A stretch of 64,000 nucleotides of DNA, taken from Longivirga sp036510975 (lineage in GTDB: Bacteria > Actinomycetota > Actinomycetes > S36-B12 > CAIYMF01). Position numbers and translations under genes: made by a program. Below are positions 23,081-35,071 of the stretch, piece by piece. The notes beneath the pieces are model-generated. The model saw nothing but the letters and a program-made list of their open reading frames with translations, was not told the origin of the DNA and searched no databases. The DNA lies in the NCBI GenBank assembly GCA_036510975.1, contig DATCCY010000125.1, positions 62,001 through 126,000 of the forward strand, read 5' to 3'. Numbering within the stretch: position 1 is the stretch's first letter; the number at the start of each line of letters is the position of its first letter.

Positions 23081-25815
23081 CAGGCTTTCGCTGCGGTCTT
23101 CTTCGCTGCGGTCTTCTTCGCTGCGGTCTTCTTGGCTGTTGTCTTCTTCGCCGGGGTCTTCTTCGCCGGGGTCTTCTTCGCGGCCTTCTTCTTCGGCGCG
23201 GGGTCCTTCGCACGGCGCTCGGCGAGCAGGTCGGCCGCGCGCTCGATCGAGATCGTGGCGGGGTCGTCCGCGCGACGCAGCGAGGCGTTGGTCTCGCCGT
23301 CGGTGACGTAGGGACCGAAGCGGCCCTCCTTGAGCTGGACCTCGCGCTGGGTCGAGGGGTCCACGCCCACGACGATGCCCGGCTTCGGCGCGGCCTGGCC
23401 GCGGCGGCCCTTCGGCTGCGCGAGCAGGGCGAGCGCCTCCTCGAGGGTCACCGTGAAGATCGACTCCTCGCTCGGCAGCGAACGCGAGTCCTTGTCCTTG
23501 GTGATGTACGGGCCGTAGCGACCGTTCTGCGCGGTGATGAGCACGCCGTCGGACGGGTCGACGCCGACCTCCCGGGGGAGCGACAGCAGCCGGAGCGCCG
23601 TCTCGAGGTCGATGGTGTCGATGGCCATGTCGGCGAACAGCGACGACGTCCTCGGCTTCGCCGACTTCGGCGCCTCGTCCTCGAGGATCTCGGTCACGTA
23701 GGGGCCGTAGCGGCCGGTCTTGGCGACGATCTCGCGTCCGGTCGACGGGTCGACGCCGAGCGGGTGGTCGCCGGACGGCAGCGCGAGCAGCTCGGCCGCC
23801 TTCTCCGCGGTCAGCTCGTCGGGCGCGAGCTCGACGGGCACGTTGGCCCGCTCCTCGCCGCGCTCGACGTAGGCGCCGTAACGACCGACGCGGAGCACCG
23901 CGTCGGAGTCCGCGATCGGGAACGTCGACAGCTCGCGGGCGTCGATCTCCCCGAGGTCGTTCACCAGCGGGTGCAGGCCGGCGAAGTCGGTCGAGGCGTC
24001 ACCGCGGTAGAAGCGGTCGAGCACCCCGACGCGGTCGACCTCGCCGGAGGCGACGGTGTCGAGGATCTCCTCGAGCCGCGCGGTGAAGTCGTAGTCGACG
24101 AGCGTGCTGAAGTGCTCCTCCATGAGGCGCGTGACGGCGAACGCGAGGAACGACGGCACGAGCGCGGATCCGCGCTTCACGACGTAGCCGCGGTCGACGA
24201 TCGTGCCCATGATCGAGGCGTACGTCGACGGCCGCCCGATGCCGCGCTCCTCGAGAGCCTTCACGAGCGAGGCCTCGGTGTAGCGCGGCGGCGGGTTCGT
24301 CGAGTGGTCCTCGGGCTCGAGGCGCAGCGCGGTGAGGACGTCGCCGACCGACAGCGGCGGGAGCCGGCGCTCCGCGTCGTCGCCGTCCTTGGCCTCGGCG
24401 TCGTCGTCGATCGACTCCTCGTAGGCCGCGAGGAACCCGCGGAAGGTGATGACGGTGCCGCTCACCGAGAACTCGGCGTCGCGGCCGTCGGTGGCGACCG
24501 CGCCGAGGCGGATCGTGGCCGTCATGCCGCGGGCGTCGGCCATCTGGGAGGCGACGGTGCGCTTCCAGATCAGGTCGTAGAGCAGGAAGTCGTCGCCGCG
24601 CAGCTCGCCCGCGACGCCGGCCGGCGTGCGGAAGACGTCGCCGGCGGGACGCACGGCCTCGTGCGCCTCCTGCGCGTTCTTCACCTTGCGGTCGTAACGG
24701 CGCGGCACCTCGGAGACGTGGTCGCTGCCGTAGAGGTCGGCGGCCTGCGCCCGGGCGGCGTTGACCGCAGACTCGGACAACGTGGTGGAGTCGGTACGCA
24801 TGTAGGTGATGTAGCCGCGCTCGTAGAGACCCTGGGCGACGCGCATCGTGCGCTGGGCACCCCAGCGCAGCTTGCGGCTGGCCTCCTGCTGCAGCGTCGA
24901 GGTCATGAACGGCGCGGCGGGCGAGCGACGGTAGGGCTTGTCCTCGACCGAGCGCACGATGAAGGGCACGTCCTGGAGCGCCGCGGCGAGCGAGCTCGCG
25001 GTCTCCTCGGTGAGGTGAGCGGCGTCGGCCCGGGTCAGCACGCCGAGATCGCTGAAGTCCTTGCCGGTGGCGACCCGCTTGCCGTCGACCGCGACGAGCT
25101 TCGCGCCGAACGAGCCCGGGTCGAACAGGCCCTCGACGTCCCAGTACGACGCGGAGCGGAACGCGATGCGCTCGCGCTCGCGGTCGACGACCAGGCGCGT
25201 GGCGACCGACTGCACGCGGCCGGCCGACAGACCGGTCATGACCTTCTTCCACAGGACCGGCGAGACCTCGTAGCCGTAGAGCCGGTCGAGGATGCGGCGG
25301 GTCTCCTGGGCGTCGACGAGGTCCTGGTCGAGCTCGCGGGTCTCGTTCACCGCGCGCTGGATGGCGTCCTTCGTGATCTCGTGGAAGACCATCCGCTTGA
25401 CCGGCACCTTCGGCGCCAGCACCTCGAGCAGGTGCCAGGCGATGGCCTCACCCTCGCGGTCCTCGTCCGTGGCGAGGAGCAGGACGTCGGCGTCGGCGAG
25501 CTTCTTCTTCAGCTCGGCGACCTTCGTGCGCTTGTCCGCGTCGACGACGTAGAGCGCCTGGTAGCCGTGGTCCACGTCGACCCCGAGCCGCGACCACGCC
25601 TCGCCCTTGTACTTGGCGGGGATGTCGGCCGCGCGCTTGGGCAGGTCGCGGATGTGCCCGACCGAGGCCTCGACGTCGTAGCCCGGGCCGAGGTAGCCCT
25701 GGATGGTCTTCGCCTTCGCCGGCGACTCGACGATCACGAGCGTGCGACCGCCGCCGGTCGCCGCACCGTCGTCGACTGGAGCGGACTCGGCCGTCGCCTT
25801 GGCCTTCGGGGGCAC
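23080..25815 (-). CDS. topA: DNA topoisomerase I (omega protein)
   Basis: A 911-residue type IA topoisomerase. TOPRIM motifs LVIVESPAKAKT and ATDEDREGEAIAWH, the active-site region YITYMRTDS (catalytic Tyr), and the late YTEASLVKALEERGIGRPSTYA motif are present. Instead of zinc fingers the C-terminus has repeated topo C-terminal units (G-V-D-P-S/T-G-R-E...K-x-G-R-x-G-P-Y-V) and ends in a Lys/Ala tail, both actinobacterial features that aid relaxation processivity. GTG 25815 is chosen because GAGGAG lies five bases upstream; the frame continues to 25845. Relaxes negative supercoils. Confidence 0.95.
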   Translation of the reverse strand: MPPKAKATAESAPVDDGAATGGGRTLVIVESPAKAKTIQGYLGPGYDVEASVGHIRDLPKRAADIPAKYKGEAWSRLGVDVDHGYQALYVVDADKRTKVAELKKKLADADVLLLATDEDREGEAIAWHLLEVLAPKVPVKRMVFHEITKDAIQRAVNETRELDQDLVDAQETRRILDRLYGYEVSPVLWKKVMTGLSAGRVQSVATRLVVDRERERIAFRSASYWDVEGLFDPGSFGAKLVAVDGKRVATGKDFSDLGVLTRADAAHLTEETASSLAAALQDVPFIVRSVEDKPYRRSPAAPFMTSTLQQEASRKLRWGAQRTMRVAQGLYERGYITYMRTDSTTLSESAVNAARAQAADLYGSDHVSEVPRRYDRKVKNAQEAHEAVRPAGDVFRTPAGVAGELRGDDFLLYDLIWKRTVASQMADARGMTATIRLGAVATDGRDAEFSVSGTVITFRGFLAAYEESIDDDAEAKDGDDAERRLPPLSVGDVLTALRLEPEDHSTNPPPRYTEASLVKALEERGIGRPSTYASIMGTIVDRGYVVKRGSALVPSFLAFAVTRLMEEHFSTLVDYDFTARLEEILDTVASGEVDRVGVLDRFYRGDASTDFAGLHPLVNDLGEIDARELSTFPIADSDAVLRVGRYGAYVERGEERANVPVELAPDELTAEKAAELLALPSGDHPLGVDPSTGREIVAKTGRYGPYVTEILEDEAPKSAKPRTSSLFADMAIDTIDLETALRLLSLPREVGVDPSDGVLITAQNGRYGPYITKDKDSRSLPSEESIFTVTLEEALALLAQPKGRRGQAAPKPGIVVGVDPSTQREVQLKEGRFGPYVTDGETNASLRRADDPATISIERAADLLAERRAKDPAPKKKAAKKTPAKKTPAKKTTAKKTAAKKTAAKKTAAKA
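23086..23195 (-). repeat. 15-bp tandem repeats coding the TopA Lys/Ala tail
   Basis: About seven copies of a 15-bp unit (coding AAKKT or PAKKT). DNA identity between neighbouring units is high, so the number of copies can change by slippage. The tail binds DNA and, in mycobacterial TopA, increases processivity. Confidence 0.9.
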
Positions 25816-26095
25816 GCGTCTCCTCGTGATCGACGGCGGGGTCACCCCCGCCCGAGCGTCGGGGTCGCCCCCGCTCGAACTGTCCGGACAGCATCATCGG
25901 ACGGGCGGAGTCTCACCATCCGACAGGGCCCCCTGTCAAACCCGCCTGCCCCGCACGGCGTGTCGCCGGCTCGGAGTTCCGGCGTATCACCCCAGGTCAG
26001 GGCCCCGCACACCCCCAGAACGAGACATCCACGACTCCACCCTTCACCAGCCCCTCCCTCACCCCCGCTGGTTTCCGCACGACGGTGCCCCCACG
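25816..26095. other. topA upstream region
   Basis: No gene. On the minus strand the leader holds two similar GGGGGyGACCCC segments and a 12-bp palindrome CTGTCCGGACAG (25880-25891). topA promoters are supercoiling-sensitive in other bacteria; no -10/-35 pair is convincing here. Confidence 0.4.
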
Positions 26096-27511
26096 TCAGG
26101 CGATGACCTCGATCGAGCTCAGGGTCGGGTCGCTGGAGTAGGCCACCCGCCCGACGCGACCCGCCTGCTCGATGTCCTCGACGATCTGCACCGTGACCCG
26201 CTCCCCCGGCGCGAGCAACGGCACTCCGGGCGGGTAGGGGCAGAACTGCTCGGCGCTGATCTCGCCCACGGCCTCGCGCAGCGGGATACGCCGCCGCGGC
26301 GCGAAGAACGCCTCGCGCGGGCTCACGACGACCTCGGGCACGACCTGCCAGTGCGCCGACGGCGCCGGATCACGCGGCTCGCCGCGCAGCCGCTCGAGGA
26401 GCGACACGAGCATGTCGGCCGTCCGGAGGCAGAACTCGTGCTCGTCGAGGATCGACATCGTCATGACGACCGAGTCGGCGTCGGCGGCCTCGACGCCGTT
26501 GCCCTGCTGCCACAGCAGGTCCGCGAGCCCGACGCCGTCGACACCGGTGCGCGGCAGCCACAGCGTGAGCTTGAGCGGGTCGCACGCGACGCCGATCTCG
26601 GCCTCCTCCACCACGACCAGACCCGGCACCTGCCGCAGCCGCGCGCGCATCTGCGCCACGCTGGCGATCGCCCGCTCGAGCTCGGCGGCACCCATCTCGT
26701 CCATCACGGCACGCGTTGCGTCGATCGAGGCCATGAGCGTGGCCGACGGCGACGTCGTCGCGGTGAGGTCGACCGCGCGGTCGAGCCGGTCGGCACCGAC
26801 CCGCGCTCCCGACACGGCGACCACGGCCGTCTGCGTGTAACCCATGAGCGCCTTGTGCACGCTCGTGATCGCGACGTCGGCGCCGTTCGCGAACGCGCCG
26901 CGGCGCTCGAGGAAGAACAGGTGCGCGCCCCACGCCTGGTCGACGACCAGCACGCGGTCGGCCTCGTGCACGACGCTCGCCAGCGCTGCGACGTCGGCGA
27001 GCGTCCCGACGTAGGTCGGCGTCGTGACGAAGACGGCGACGACCTCCGGCGCGAGCCCGACCAGGGCCGACGGATCGACGCCGAGGGGCAGCCCGAGCTC
27101 GGGGTGCAGCGTCGGCTGCACCCAGGTCGGCATCGACCCACTGACCACGAGGCCCGCGAGCGCGCTGCGGTGCGACGTGCGGTCGAGGGCGACCGCCACG
27201 CCCGGGCCACCCACGGCCGTGATCGCGGCGATGTTGCCCTGCGACGAGCCGCCGACGAGGAACCGCGCGTGGTCCGCGCGCACGCTCGCCGCCCACAGCG
27301 CCTCGGACCGCTCGAGCACGCGACCGGAGTAGTGGTTGTCGTCGGCACCGCCCTGCAGCGAGACGTCGTCGCGGATCAGGGGCGCCAGACGGTCCGACCC
27401 GAGCGCGGGGTCCGCGCCGGTGTAGCGGTACTTGTGCCCCGGGATCTGCAGCGGGCGCATGCCCTTGTCGCGCGCGGCGAGCCACGCGTCGACGAGCGGG
27501 TGCTCAACCAC
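26096..27511 (-). CDS. PLP-dependent Orn/Lys/Arg decarboxylase family protein
   Basis: A 471-residue fold-type I PLP enzyme of the short Bacillus-type arginine/lysine decarboxylase group. Visible motifs: PGHKYRY near the N-terminus, FLVGGSSQGN (phosphate-binding), DQAWGAH (Asp to pyridine N), and the Schiff-base Lys in TSVHKALMGYTQTA. The C-terminal Orn/Lys/Arg domain ends with CPYPPGVPLLAPGE. Family members give polyamines (agmatine, cadaverine). The exact amino acid cannot be read from sequence. GTG start; 21 bp after the methyltransferase stop, so probably one operon. Confidence 0.88.
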   Translation of the reverse strand: MVEHPLVDAWLAARDKGMRPLQIPGHKYRYTGADPALGSDRLAPLIRDDVSLQGGADDNHYSGRVLERSEALWAASVRADHARFLVGGSSQGNIAAITAVGGPGVAVALDRTSHRSALAGLVVSGSMPTWVQPTLHPELGLPLGVDPSALVGLAPEVVAVFVTTPTYVGTLADVAALASVVHEADRVLVVDQAWGAHLFFLERRGAFANGADVAITSVHKALMGYTQTAVVAVSGARVGADRLDRAVDLTATTSPSATLMASIDATRAVMDEMGAAELERAIASVAQMRARLRQVPGLVVVEEAEIGVACDPLKLTLWLPRTGVDGVGLADLLWQQGNGVEAADADSVVMTMSILDEHEFCLRTADMLVSLLERLRGEPRDPAPSAHWQVVPEVVVSPREAFFAPRRRIPLREAVGEISAEQFCPYPPGVPLLAPGERVTVQIVEDIEQAGRVGRVAYSSDPTLSSIEVIA

Positions 27512-27532
27512 GTCGGTCCGTCCGTCCTGTCG

Positions 27533-29056
27533 TCATGTGCCCACCGGCGGGTCGAGTGCGAGCAGGCCGTCCTCGAGGAGTCCGCGCACCGCGAGCAGGG
27601 CACCGGGCAGCACGTCGTCGGGATCGAGGTCGTACGCCGCGGCCACGGCGTCGATCGCGCCGGACAGCGTCGTCGCGCCGTCGAGCACCCGCACGAGGTG
27701 GATGCCGACGGAGTCCAGCACGACGTCGGGGCGCCAGCCGCCGACGAGTCCGACGTGCGGCGGCATCGGACCGAGTCGCCCGCTCTCGTCGGTGCGCTCC
27801 TCCTCGACCACGCGCAGGCCCGGCACGCGCCGCGGGCGCGAGTCGAGGAGCGCGAACGCGTCGAGCACCGACCAGCCGGCCCGGGTCGCGACGAGCGCGG
27901 TGACCTCGTCGCCGCGCGGCTGGCGCGGCGCGGTCGCGACGTCCTCGACCCGCGGCCCCTGCTCGCCGTAGGTCCCGCCACGGTGCAGCACGATCCACCC
28001 GAAGCCGATGCCCTCCGCGTCCATCGCACGCAGCTCGTCGAGCCACTCGGCGTAGCGACGCTCGTACTCGGCCAGCCCCTCAGGATCGTCGTGGTGACCG
28101 CCAGCGTCGCGCAGCCAGAGACCGACGTACTCGGCCGGGTCCTGCACCTCGCGCTGCGCCACCCACGCGTCGCAACCGGTCGTGGCGACCCACGTGGCGA
28201 CCCGCTCACGCCAGTCCTGTCCGCGCACGTGCACCCAGTTCGCCAGGATCACCGCGGTCCCGCCGTCGACGAGCCGGGCCGGCGCCTGCTGCACGAGGAT
28301 CCGGCCGAGGTCGTCGGCAGGGAGCCCGGCGTCGCGATAGGTGTAGCGGTGACCGGGCGAGATGACGAACGGCGGGTTGCTCACGACGAGGTCGAACGTC
28401 TCGGCACCGACGGGCTCGAACAGCGATCCCTCGCGCAGGTCCCACTCCTGGCCGGACAGCTCCGCGGTCGCGGAGGCCAGCAGCAGCGCACGGCGGTTGC
28501 GGTCCGTGGCGACGACGGTGCCGGCATGGCGGCCGAGGTGCAGGGCCTGGACCCCGCACCCGGTTCCGAGGTCGAGCGCGCGGGCCACCGGCGCGCGCGG
28601 CGTGAGCCGCGCGAGGGTCAGGGACGCACCGCCGACGCCGAGGACGTGGTCCACGGCCACCTCGTCGGCCTCGCGTCCGGCCGAGTCGGGTCCGTGGTCG
28701 CTCACGACGTACCAGTCGGTGTCGCTCTCGCCGTACGGCCGGACGTCGACGAGGGCTCGCAGCATGGCCCCTCCCCCGACCAGACCGAGGCCGAGCAGGT
28801 CCTGGAGCGGCAGATGACGAGCGACGTCGTCGCGGTCGACCGCCTCGCCGAGCACGAACAGTCTGACGAGCTCCGCGTCGGCGCCGTGCCGGTCCTGCAG
28901 CGCGCGTCGGGCAGGGACGCTCTCGCCACGACCGAGGGCGGCGTACGCCGAGGCCCCGAGCATCGACAGCAGGCCGTCGGCGGTGAAGCCCGCGTCGAGG
29001 AACGCCTCGCGCACCCGCGAGGCCGCGCCGCGGTCGATGCCGCCGTGATCGGTCAC
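27533..29056 (-). CDS. SAM-dependent methyltransferase (RlmG/PrmC-like, with DUF7059-type N-domain)
   Basis: About 507 residues. Class I methyltransferase core in the middle: ALDLGTGCGVQALHLG (motif I) and VVSNPPFVISPG (NPPF motif, typical of N6-adenine/glutamine or 2-methylguanosine enzymes acting on translation components). An N-terminal helical domain (about 130 residues) and a long C-terminal domain of about 200 residues flank it. GTG 29056 is chosen; GTG 29074 is an in-frame alternative. Most probable substrate is rRNA or a release factor; not proven. Lies behind the strong hppA terminator. Confidence 0.8.
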   Translation of the reverse strand: MTDHGGIDRGAASRVREAFLDAGFTADGLLSMLGASAYAALGRGESVPARRALQDRHGADAELVRLFVLGEAVDRDDVARHLPLQDLLGLGLVGGGAMLRALVDVRPYGESDTDWYVVSDHGPDSAGREADEVAVDHVLGVGGASLTLARLTPRAPVARALDLGTGCGVQALHLGRHAGTVVATDRNRRALLLASATAELSGQEWDLREGSLFEPVGAETFDLVVSNPPFVISPGHRYTYRDAGLPADDLGRILVQQAPARLVDGGTAVILANWVHVRGQDWRERVATWVATTGCDAWVAQREVQDPAEYVGLWLRDAGGHHDDPEGLAEYERRYAEWLDELRAMDAEGIGFGWIVLHRGGTYGEQGPRVEDVATAPRQPRGDEVTALVATRAGWSVLDAFALLDSRPRRVPGLRVVEEERTDESGRLGPMPPHVGLVGGWRPDVVLDSVGIHLVRVLDGATTLSGAIDAVAAAYDLDPDDVLPGALLAVRGLLEDGLLALDPPVGT

Positions 29057-29086
29057 GCCCCGATCATGGCCCACCCGCGACGACGA

Positions 29087-29119
29087 CGCGGGCCCGGAGG
29101 GGAGTCCTCCGGGCCCGCG
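29087..29119 (-). terminator. Strong hairpin after hppA
   Basis: 14-bp perfect stem CGCGGGCCCGGAGG / CCTCCGGGCCCGCG with loop GGAGT, 24 bp beyond the hppA stop codon and upstream of the methyltransferase gene. Confidence 0.85.
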
Positions 29120-29143
29120 TCGGTGCCGTGCGGTGATGGTCGG

Positions 29144-31594
<2,451 letters not shown>

Positions 31595-31869
31595 TCAGGC
31601 TCCCTGCGTACGTAAAGGGGTCCGCTCACGTCCCGTGCGGGAGTGCGAACCCTCGAGTGCGCCGGAGTCTACGCACGGCTGTGACCTTGACCACGCCCAG
31701 GACCCCGGATCGCGATGCGGCATCGGTCACACTAGGCCAGCCTCCGCTGTGTCCCGCGAGCCGTGCGCCGAGCATGCAACCGCTGTCATCCTCCCGGCCG
31801 GATGTCGCTGGTGCTGTGGTCGTTTCCCGGCCCGGGTGGCGACCGGAGCCCCAGGGAGGTCGGGTGGGA

Positions 31870-32238
31870 CTAGGTCGTGCGGCTCGTGGGCCACGCGAGG
31901 GTGACGACTTCGCCGTGGGTCCGCAGCTCGGGCACCAGGGCCCGCACCAGTGCCAGCGCGACGCCGTCGTCCTCGTCGGGCACGGCCGGGTCGCTGCGGT
32001 CGTGCACCTCGACCTCGAACCCGTGGCCGTCCTCGCGCACCACGACGTCGACGGCGTGGCTCAGCTCGGCGGCGCCGTGGCGCAGCACCGCGCGGGCCAC
32101 CGCCTCGCCGACGGCGAGCCGGACGTCGTCGACCGTCTCCTCGTCGAGACCGACACGTCGGGCGGCGGCGACCGCGACCAGCCGGGCGGTCCGGACGTGC
32201 TCGGCCGACGGCGGGATCGAGAGCGTGGCGGCCGGCAC
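31870..32238 (-). CDS. Anti-sigma factor-type ATPase (RsbW/HATPase_c_2 family)
   Basis: A 122-residue single-domain GHKL protein. The N box is E-x-V-A-R-A (LAVGEAVARAVLRHG) where a canonical kinase would have E-A-x-x-N; the Asn is replaced by Arg/Ala, so ATP binding may be weak. It begins (GTG) four bases after the bldG-like stop; in actinobacteria the bldG partner is commonly such an anti-sigma factor. It should bind a sigma factor or the adjacent antagonist. Confidence 0.8.
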   Translation of the reverse strand: MPAATLSIPPSAEHVRTARLVAVAAARRVGLDEETVDDVRLAVGEAVARAVLRHGAAELSHAVDVVVREDGHGFEVEVHDRSDPAVPDEDDGVALALVRALVPELRTHGEVVTLAWPTSRTT

Positions 32239-32242
32239 GGCG

Positions 32243-32578
32243 CTAGCTCGCGAGCGCGTCGGCGACGGAGGCGTGCAGCGGGATGAGCGCGTCGAGACCG
32301 GTGATGCGGAAGACCCTGGCGACCCGATCGGCGGTGACGACCACGTCGAGGCGGCCCTCGGCCTCGCGGACCCGCTTGAGGGCCTTCACGAGCACGGACA
32401 GCCCGGTCGAGTCGAGGAAGTCGACCCGGGAGAGGTCCACCACGAGATCGGTCCGGTCCTCGGCGGTGAGCCGGCTCAGCTCGGCGTCGAGCTGCGGTGC
32501 GGTGTAGATGTCGACCTCGCCGATGGCGACGACGACCATGCGACCGGACTCCTCACGGGTGCTGACATCGAGATCCAC
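32243..32578 (-). CDS. bldG: Anti-sigma factor antagonist, BldG-like (STAS domain)
   Basis: A 111-residue STAS protein nearly collinear with Streptomyces BldG: VDLDVSTRE start, GEVDIYTAPQLD, and the phosphorylatable Ser in VDFLDSTGLSVLV, then FRITGLDALIPLHAS. When unphosphorylated it should sequester its anti-sigma partner. GTG 32578; a weaker box CAGAGT lies six bases upstream. The gene next to it on the same strand encodes an RsbW-like protein, and a DUF1998 helicase diverges on the other side, exactly as in Streptomyces. Confidence 0.9.
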   Translation of the reverse strand: MDLDVSTREESGRMVVVAIGEVDIYTAPQLDAELSRLTAEDRTDLVVDLSRVDFLDSTGLSVLVKALKRVREAEGRLDVVVTADRVARVFRITGLDALIPLHASVADALAS

Positions 32579-32622
32579 GTCTGCACTCTGGCACAGCCCC
32601 GGCGCCTCCGTCCCGCCCCTTC

Positions 32623-32690
32623 CCGCGAGTACCTGGTCCACGTGTCGCTCTGGAGGCCGTGCGAACGACACGTCGGACAGGTACTCGCGG
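32623..32690. repeat. Inverted-repeat element, family 1, copy 2
   Basis: Left arm CCGCGAGTACCTGGTCCACG continues to 32647; the right arm is the near complement ending CAGGTACTCGCGG at 32690. Lies between the divergent bldG-like and helicase genes, ending 18 bp before the helicase GTG. Outer arms match copy 1 (15629-15692); the inner parts of the two copies differ. Confidence 0.88.
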
Positions 32691-32708
32691 CAGGGCAGGA
32701 TTCACCCC

Positions 32709-35033
32709 GTGCCGACTCCGGATCCTGCGCTGCTGCTGTCGCGGCTCGCCGCCGGGCGAGGCGATCGGCTGCTGCACGTCGAGCGGGTGCCGGCGCGCAT
32801 CGGAACCGCGGTCGGCTGGCCCGACTGGGTCGAGGTCGACCTGCGCGACTCGTGGACCCGTCGCGGCATCGAGTTCCCGTGGATGCACCAGGCCGACGCG
32901 GCCGACCTGGCGCACGCCGGGCGGCACGTCGTCGTCGCCACCGGCACGGCGTCGGGCAAGTCGCTCGCCTACCTCATGCCGGCCCTCACCTCCGTGCTCG
33001 ACGGCTCGCGCGCACCTAACGGTCGCGGCGCCACGGCGCTGTACCTCGCCCCGACGAAGGCCCTCGCGCACGACCAGTGGCGCGCGATCGAGGAGCTCGG
33101 GGTCGACGGTCTCCGCGTCTCGGCGTACGACGGCGACACCCCCGACGAGGAGCGCGCCTGGATCCGCGCGCACGCGGGCTACGTGCTGACCAACCCCGAC
33201 CTGCTGCACCGGTCGATGCTCCCCGGCCACGAGCGCTGGTCGTCGTTCCTGCGGGCGCTGGACTACGTCGTCGTCGACGAGTGCCACGTCTACCGTGGCG
33301 TCTTCGGATCGCACGTGGCCAACGTGCTGCGCCGGCTGCGCCGCGTCGCGGCGCGCTACGGCTCGACACCGACGTTCGTCCTCGCGTCGGCGACCTCCGG
33401 CGACCCGGCGGCCTCGGCCTCGCGGCTCGTCGGAGTTCCGGTCGAGGCGGTCAGCGACGACGCCTCGCCGCGCGGCGCGACGTCGTTCGCCCTCTGGGAG
33501 CCGCCGCTCACCGACCACGGCGGTGAGAACGACGCCCCCACCCGGCGTACGGCGACGGCCGAGACCGCCTCGCTGCTGACCGACCTCGTCGTCGGGGGCG
33601 TCCGCACGCTCGCGTTCGTCCGCTCGCGTCGCGGCGCCGAGGCCGTCGCGATGACCTCGCGCGACACGCTGGCCGAGGTCGACCCCGAGCTGAGCGACCG
33701 GGTGGCGGCGTACCGCGCGGGCTACCTGCCGGAGGAGCGCCGCGCCCTCGAGGACGCGCTGCGCTCGGGGGAGCTGCTCGGCGTCGCGGCGACCAACGCC
33801 CTCGAGCTCGGGGTCGACGTCACCGGGCTCGACGCCGTGCTGCTCTGCGGCTGGCCGGGCACGCGTGCCTCGATGTGGCAGCAGGCCGGCCGAGCGGGCC
33901 GCTCCGGCGGTGACGCGCTCGCGATCCTCGTCGCGCGCGACGACCCGCTCGACACCTACCTCGTCCATCACCCCGAGGCCGTGTTCGGCGCTGGGGTCGA
34001 GGCGACGGTGTGCGACCCGACCAATCCGTACGTGCTCGGCCCGCACCTGTGCGCCGCGGCGGCGGAGCTGCCGCTGACCGAGGACGACCTGCCCACGTTC
34101 GGGCCCACCGCCCGCGCCGTGCTCGACTCCCTCGTCGACCGGGGCCTGCTCCGGGTGCGTCCGGGCGGCTGGTTCTGGACGCGGCGTGAGCGGGCGAGCG
34201 ACCTCGCGGACCTGCGCGGCATCGGCGGGGGGATGGTCAAGGTGGTCGAGGACGAGACCGGCCGCATGCTCGGCACCGTCGATCCCGGAGCGGCCCACAC
34301 GACCGTGCACACCGGCGCGGTCTACGTGCACCAGGGCGCGACGTACGTCGTCGACCTGCTCGACCTCGAGGACTCGGTGGCCGTCGCGCACCGCGAGGAG
34401 GTCGACTGGACGACCTCGGCCCGCGACACCACGGACATCCGCGTGGTCGACGTCATCGCGCGCGAGCAGTGGGGCGAGGCCGAGCTCGTGCACGGGCACG
34501 TCGAGGTGACCAACCAGGTGGTGTCCTACCTCAAGCGCCGCTACCTCACCGGCGCCGTGATCGGCGAGGAGCCGCTCGACCTGCCGCCGCGGCACCTGCG
34601 CACGCAGGCGGTGTGGTGGACGGTGTCGGGCGAGCAGCTCTCGGCGGCCGAGCTGCGAGACGTCGACGTACCCGGCGCCGCGCACGCGGCGGAGCACGCC
34701 TCGATCGGCCTCCTGCCGCTCGTCGCCACCTGCGACCGGTGGGACATCGGCGGTGTCTCGACCGCGCTGCACGAGGACACCGGCCGGACGACGGTCTTCG
34801 TCTACGACGGCCACCCGGGCGGCGCCGGCTTCGCCGAACGCGGCTACGCCGCGGCACGCACCTGGCTCACGGCGACGCGCGACGCGATCGCGGCCTGCGA
34901 GTGCCCCGACGGCTGCCCGAGCTGCGTGCAGAGCCCGAAGTGCGGCAACGGGAACAACCCCCTCGACAAGCTCGGCGCCGTCCGCCTCCTCGACGTCCTG
35001 CTCGCCGGCGCCCCGGACCAGGCCCCTCACTAG
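32709..35033 (+). CDS. DEAD/DEAH-box helicase with C-terminal DUF1998 (MrfA/Hrq1-like)
   Basis: A 774-residue SF2 helicase. Motif I ATGTASGKS, motif II DECH, motif III ASATSG, motif VI region QQAGRAGRSG are present. The C-terminal DUF1998/MZB domain contains a four-Cys zinc site (CECPDGCPSC...KCGNGNNP). Bacillus MrfA repairs mitomycin C crosslinks with MrfB; no mrfB is next to it here. GTG 32709 is the first start after the inverted-repeat element and is supported by CAGGAT seven bases upstream. Probably DNA repair. Confidence 0.9.
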   Translation: MPTPDPALLLSRLAAGRGDRLLHVERVPARIGTAVGWPDWVEVDLRDSWTRRGIEFPWMHQADAADLAHAGRHVVVATGTASGKSLAYLMPALTSVLDGSRAPNGRGATALYLAPTKALAHDQWRAIEELGVDGLRVSAYDGDTPDEERAWIRAHAGYVLTNPDLLHRSMLPGHERWSSFLRALDYVVVDECHVYRGVFGSHVANVLRRLRRVAARYGSTPTFVLASATSGDPAASASRLVGVPVEAVSDDASPRGATSFALWEPPLTDHGGENDAPTRRTATAETASLLTDLVVGGVRTLAFVRSRRGAEAVAMTSRDTLAEVDPELSDRVAAYRAGYLPEERRALEDALRSGELLGVAATNALELGVDVTGLDAVLLCGWPGTRASMWQQAGRAGRSGGDALAILVARDDPLDTYLVHHPEAVFGAGVEATVCDPTNPYVLGPHLCAAAAELPLTEDDLPTFGPTARAVLDSLVDRGLLRVRPGGWFWTRRERASDLADLRGIGGGMVKVVEDETGRMLGTVDPGAAHTTVHTGAVYVHQGATYVVDLLDLEDSVAVAHREEVDWTTSARDTTDIRVVDVIAREQWGEAELVHGHVEVTNQVVSYLKRRYLTGAVIGEEPLDLPPRHLRTQAVWWTVSGEQLSAAELRDVDVPGAAHAAEHASIGLLPLVATCDRWDIGGVSTALHEDTGRTTVFVYDGHPGGAGFAERGYAAARTWLTATRDAIAACECPDGCPSCVQSPKCGNGNNPLDKLGAVRLLDVLLAGAPDQAPH

Positions 35034-35071
35034 GACGCGATGGGGCGGGCTGGGGCTGCGAGGATCGCGGG

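Noticed and set aside
23086..23195. Tandem repeats as a possible mobile or regulatory repeat
   Set aside because: They are in frame and code the well-known Lys/Ala tail of actinobacterial TopA.
25880..25891. CTGTCCGGACAG palindrome as a topA operator
   Set aside because: Single 12-bp palindrome in a GC-rich leader with no matching copy elsewhere in the window; kept only as a note.
23764..26106. 780-codon plus-strand frame opposite topA
   Set aside because: Mirror of topA codon bias; no start signal and no protein-like pattern.
34469..35071. Upstream in-frame extension of the nucleotidyltransferase
   Set aside because: Overlaps the helicase gene; the extension is basic low-complexity sequence and the nucleotide-binding motif directly follows GTG 35072.
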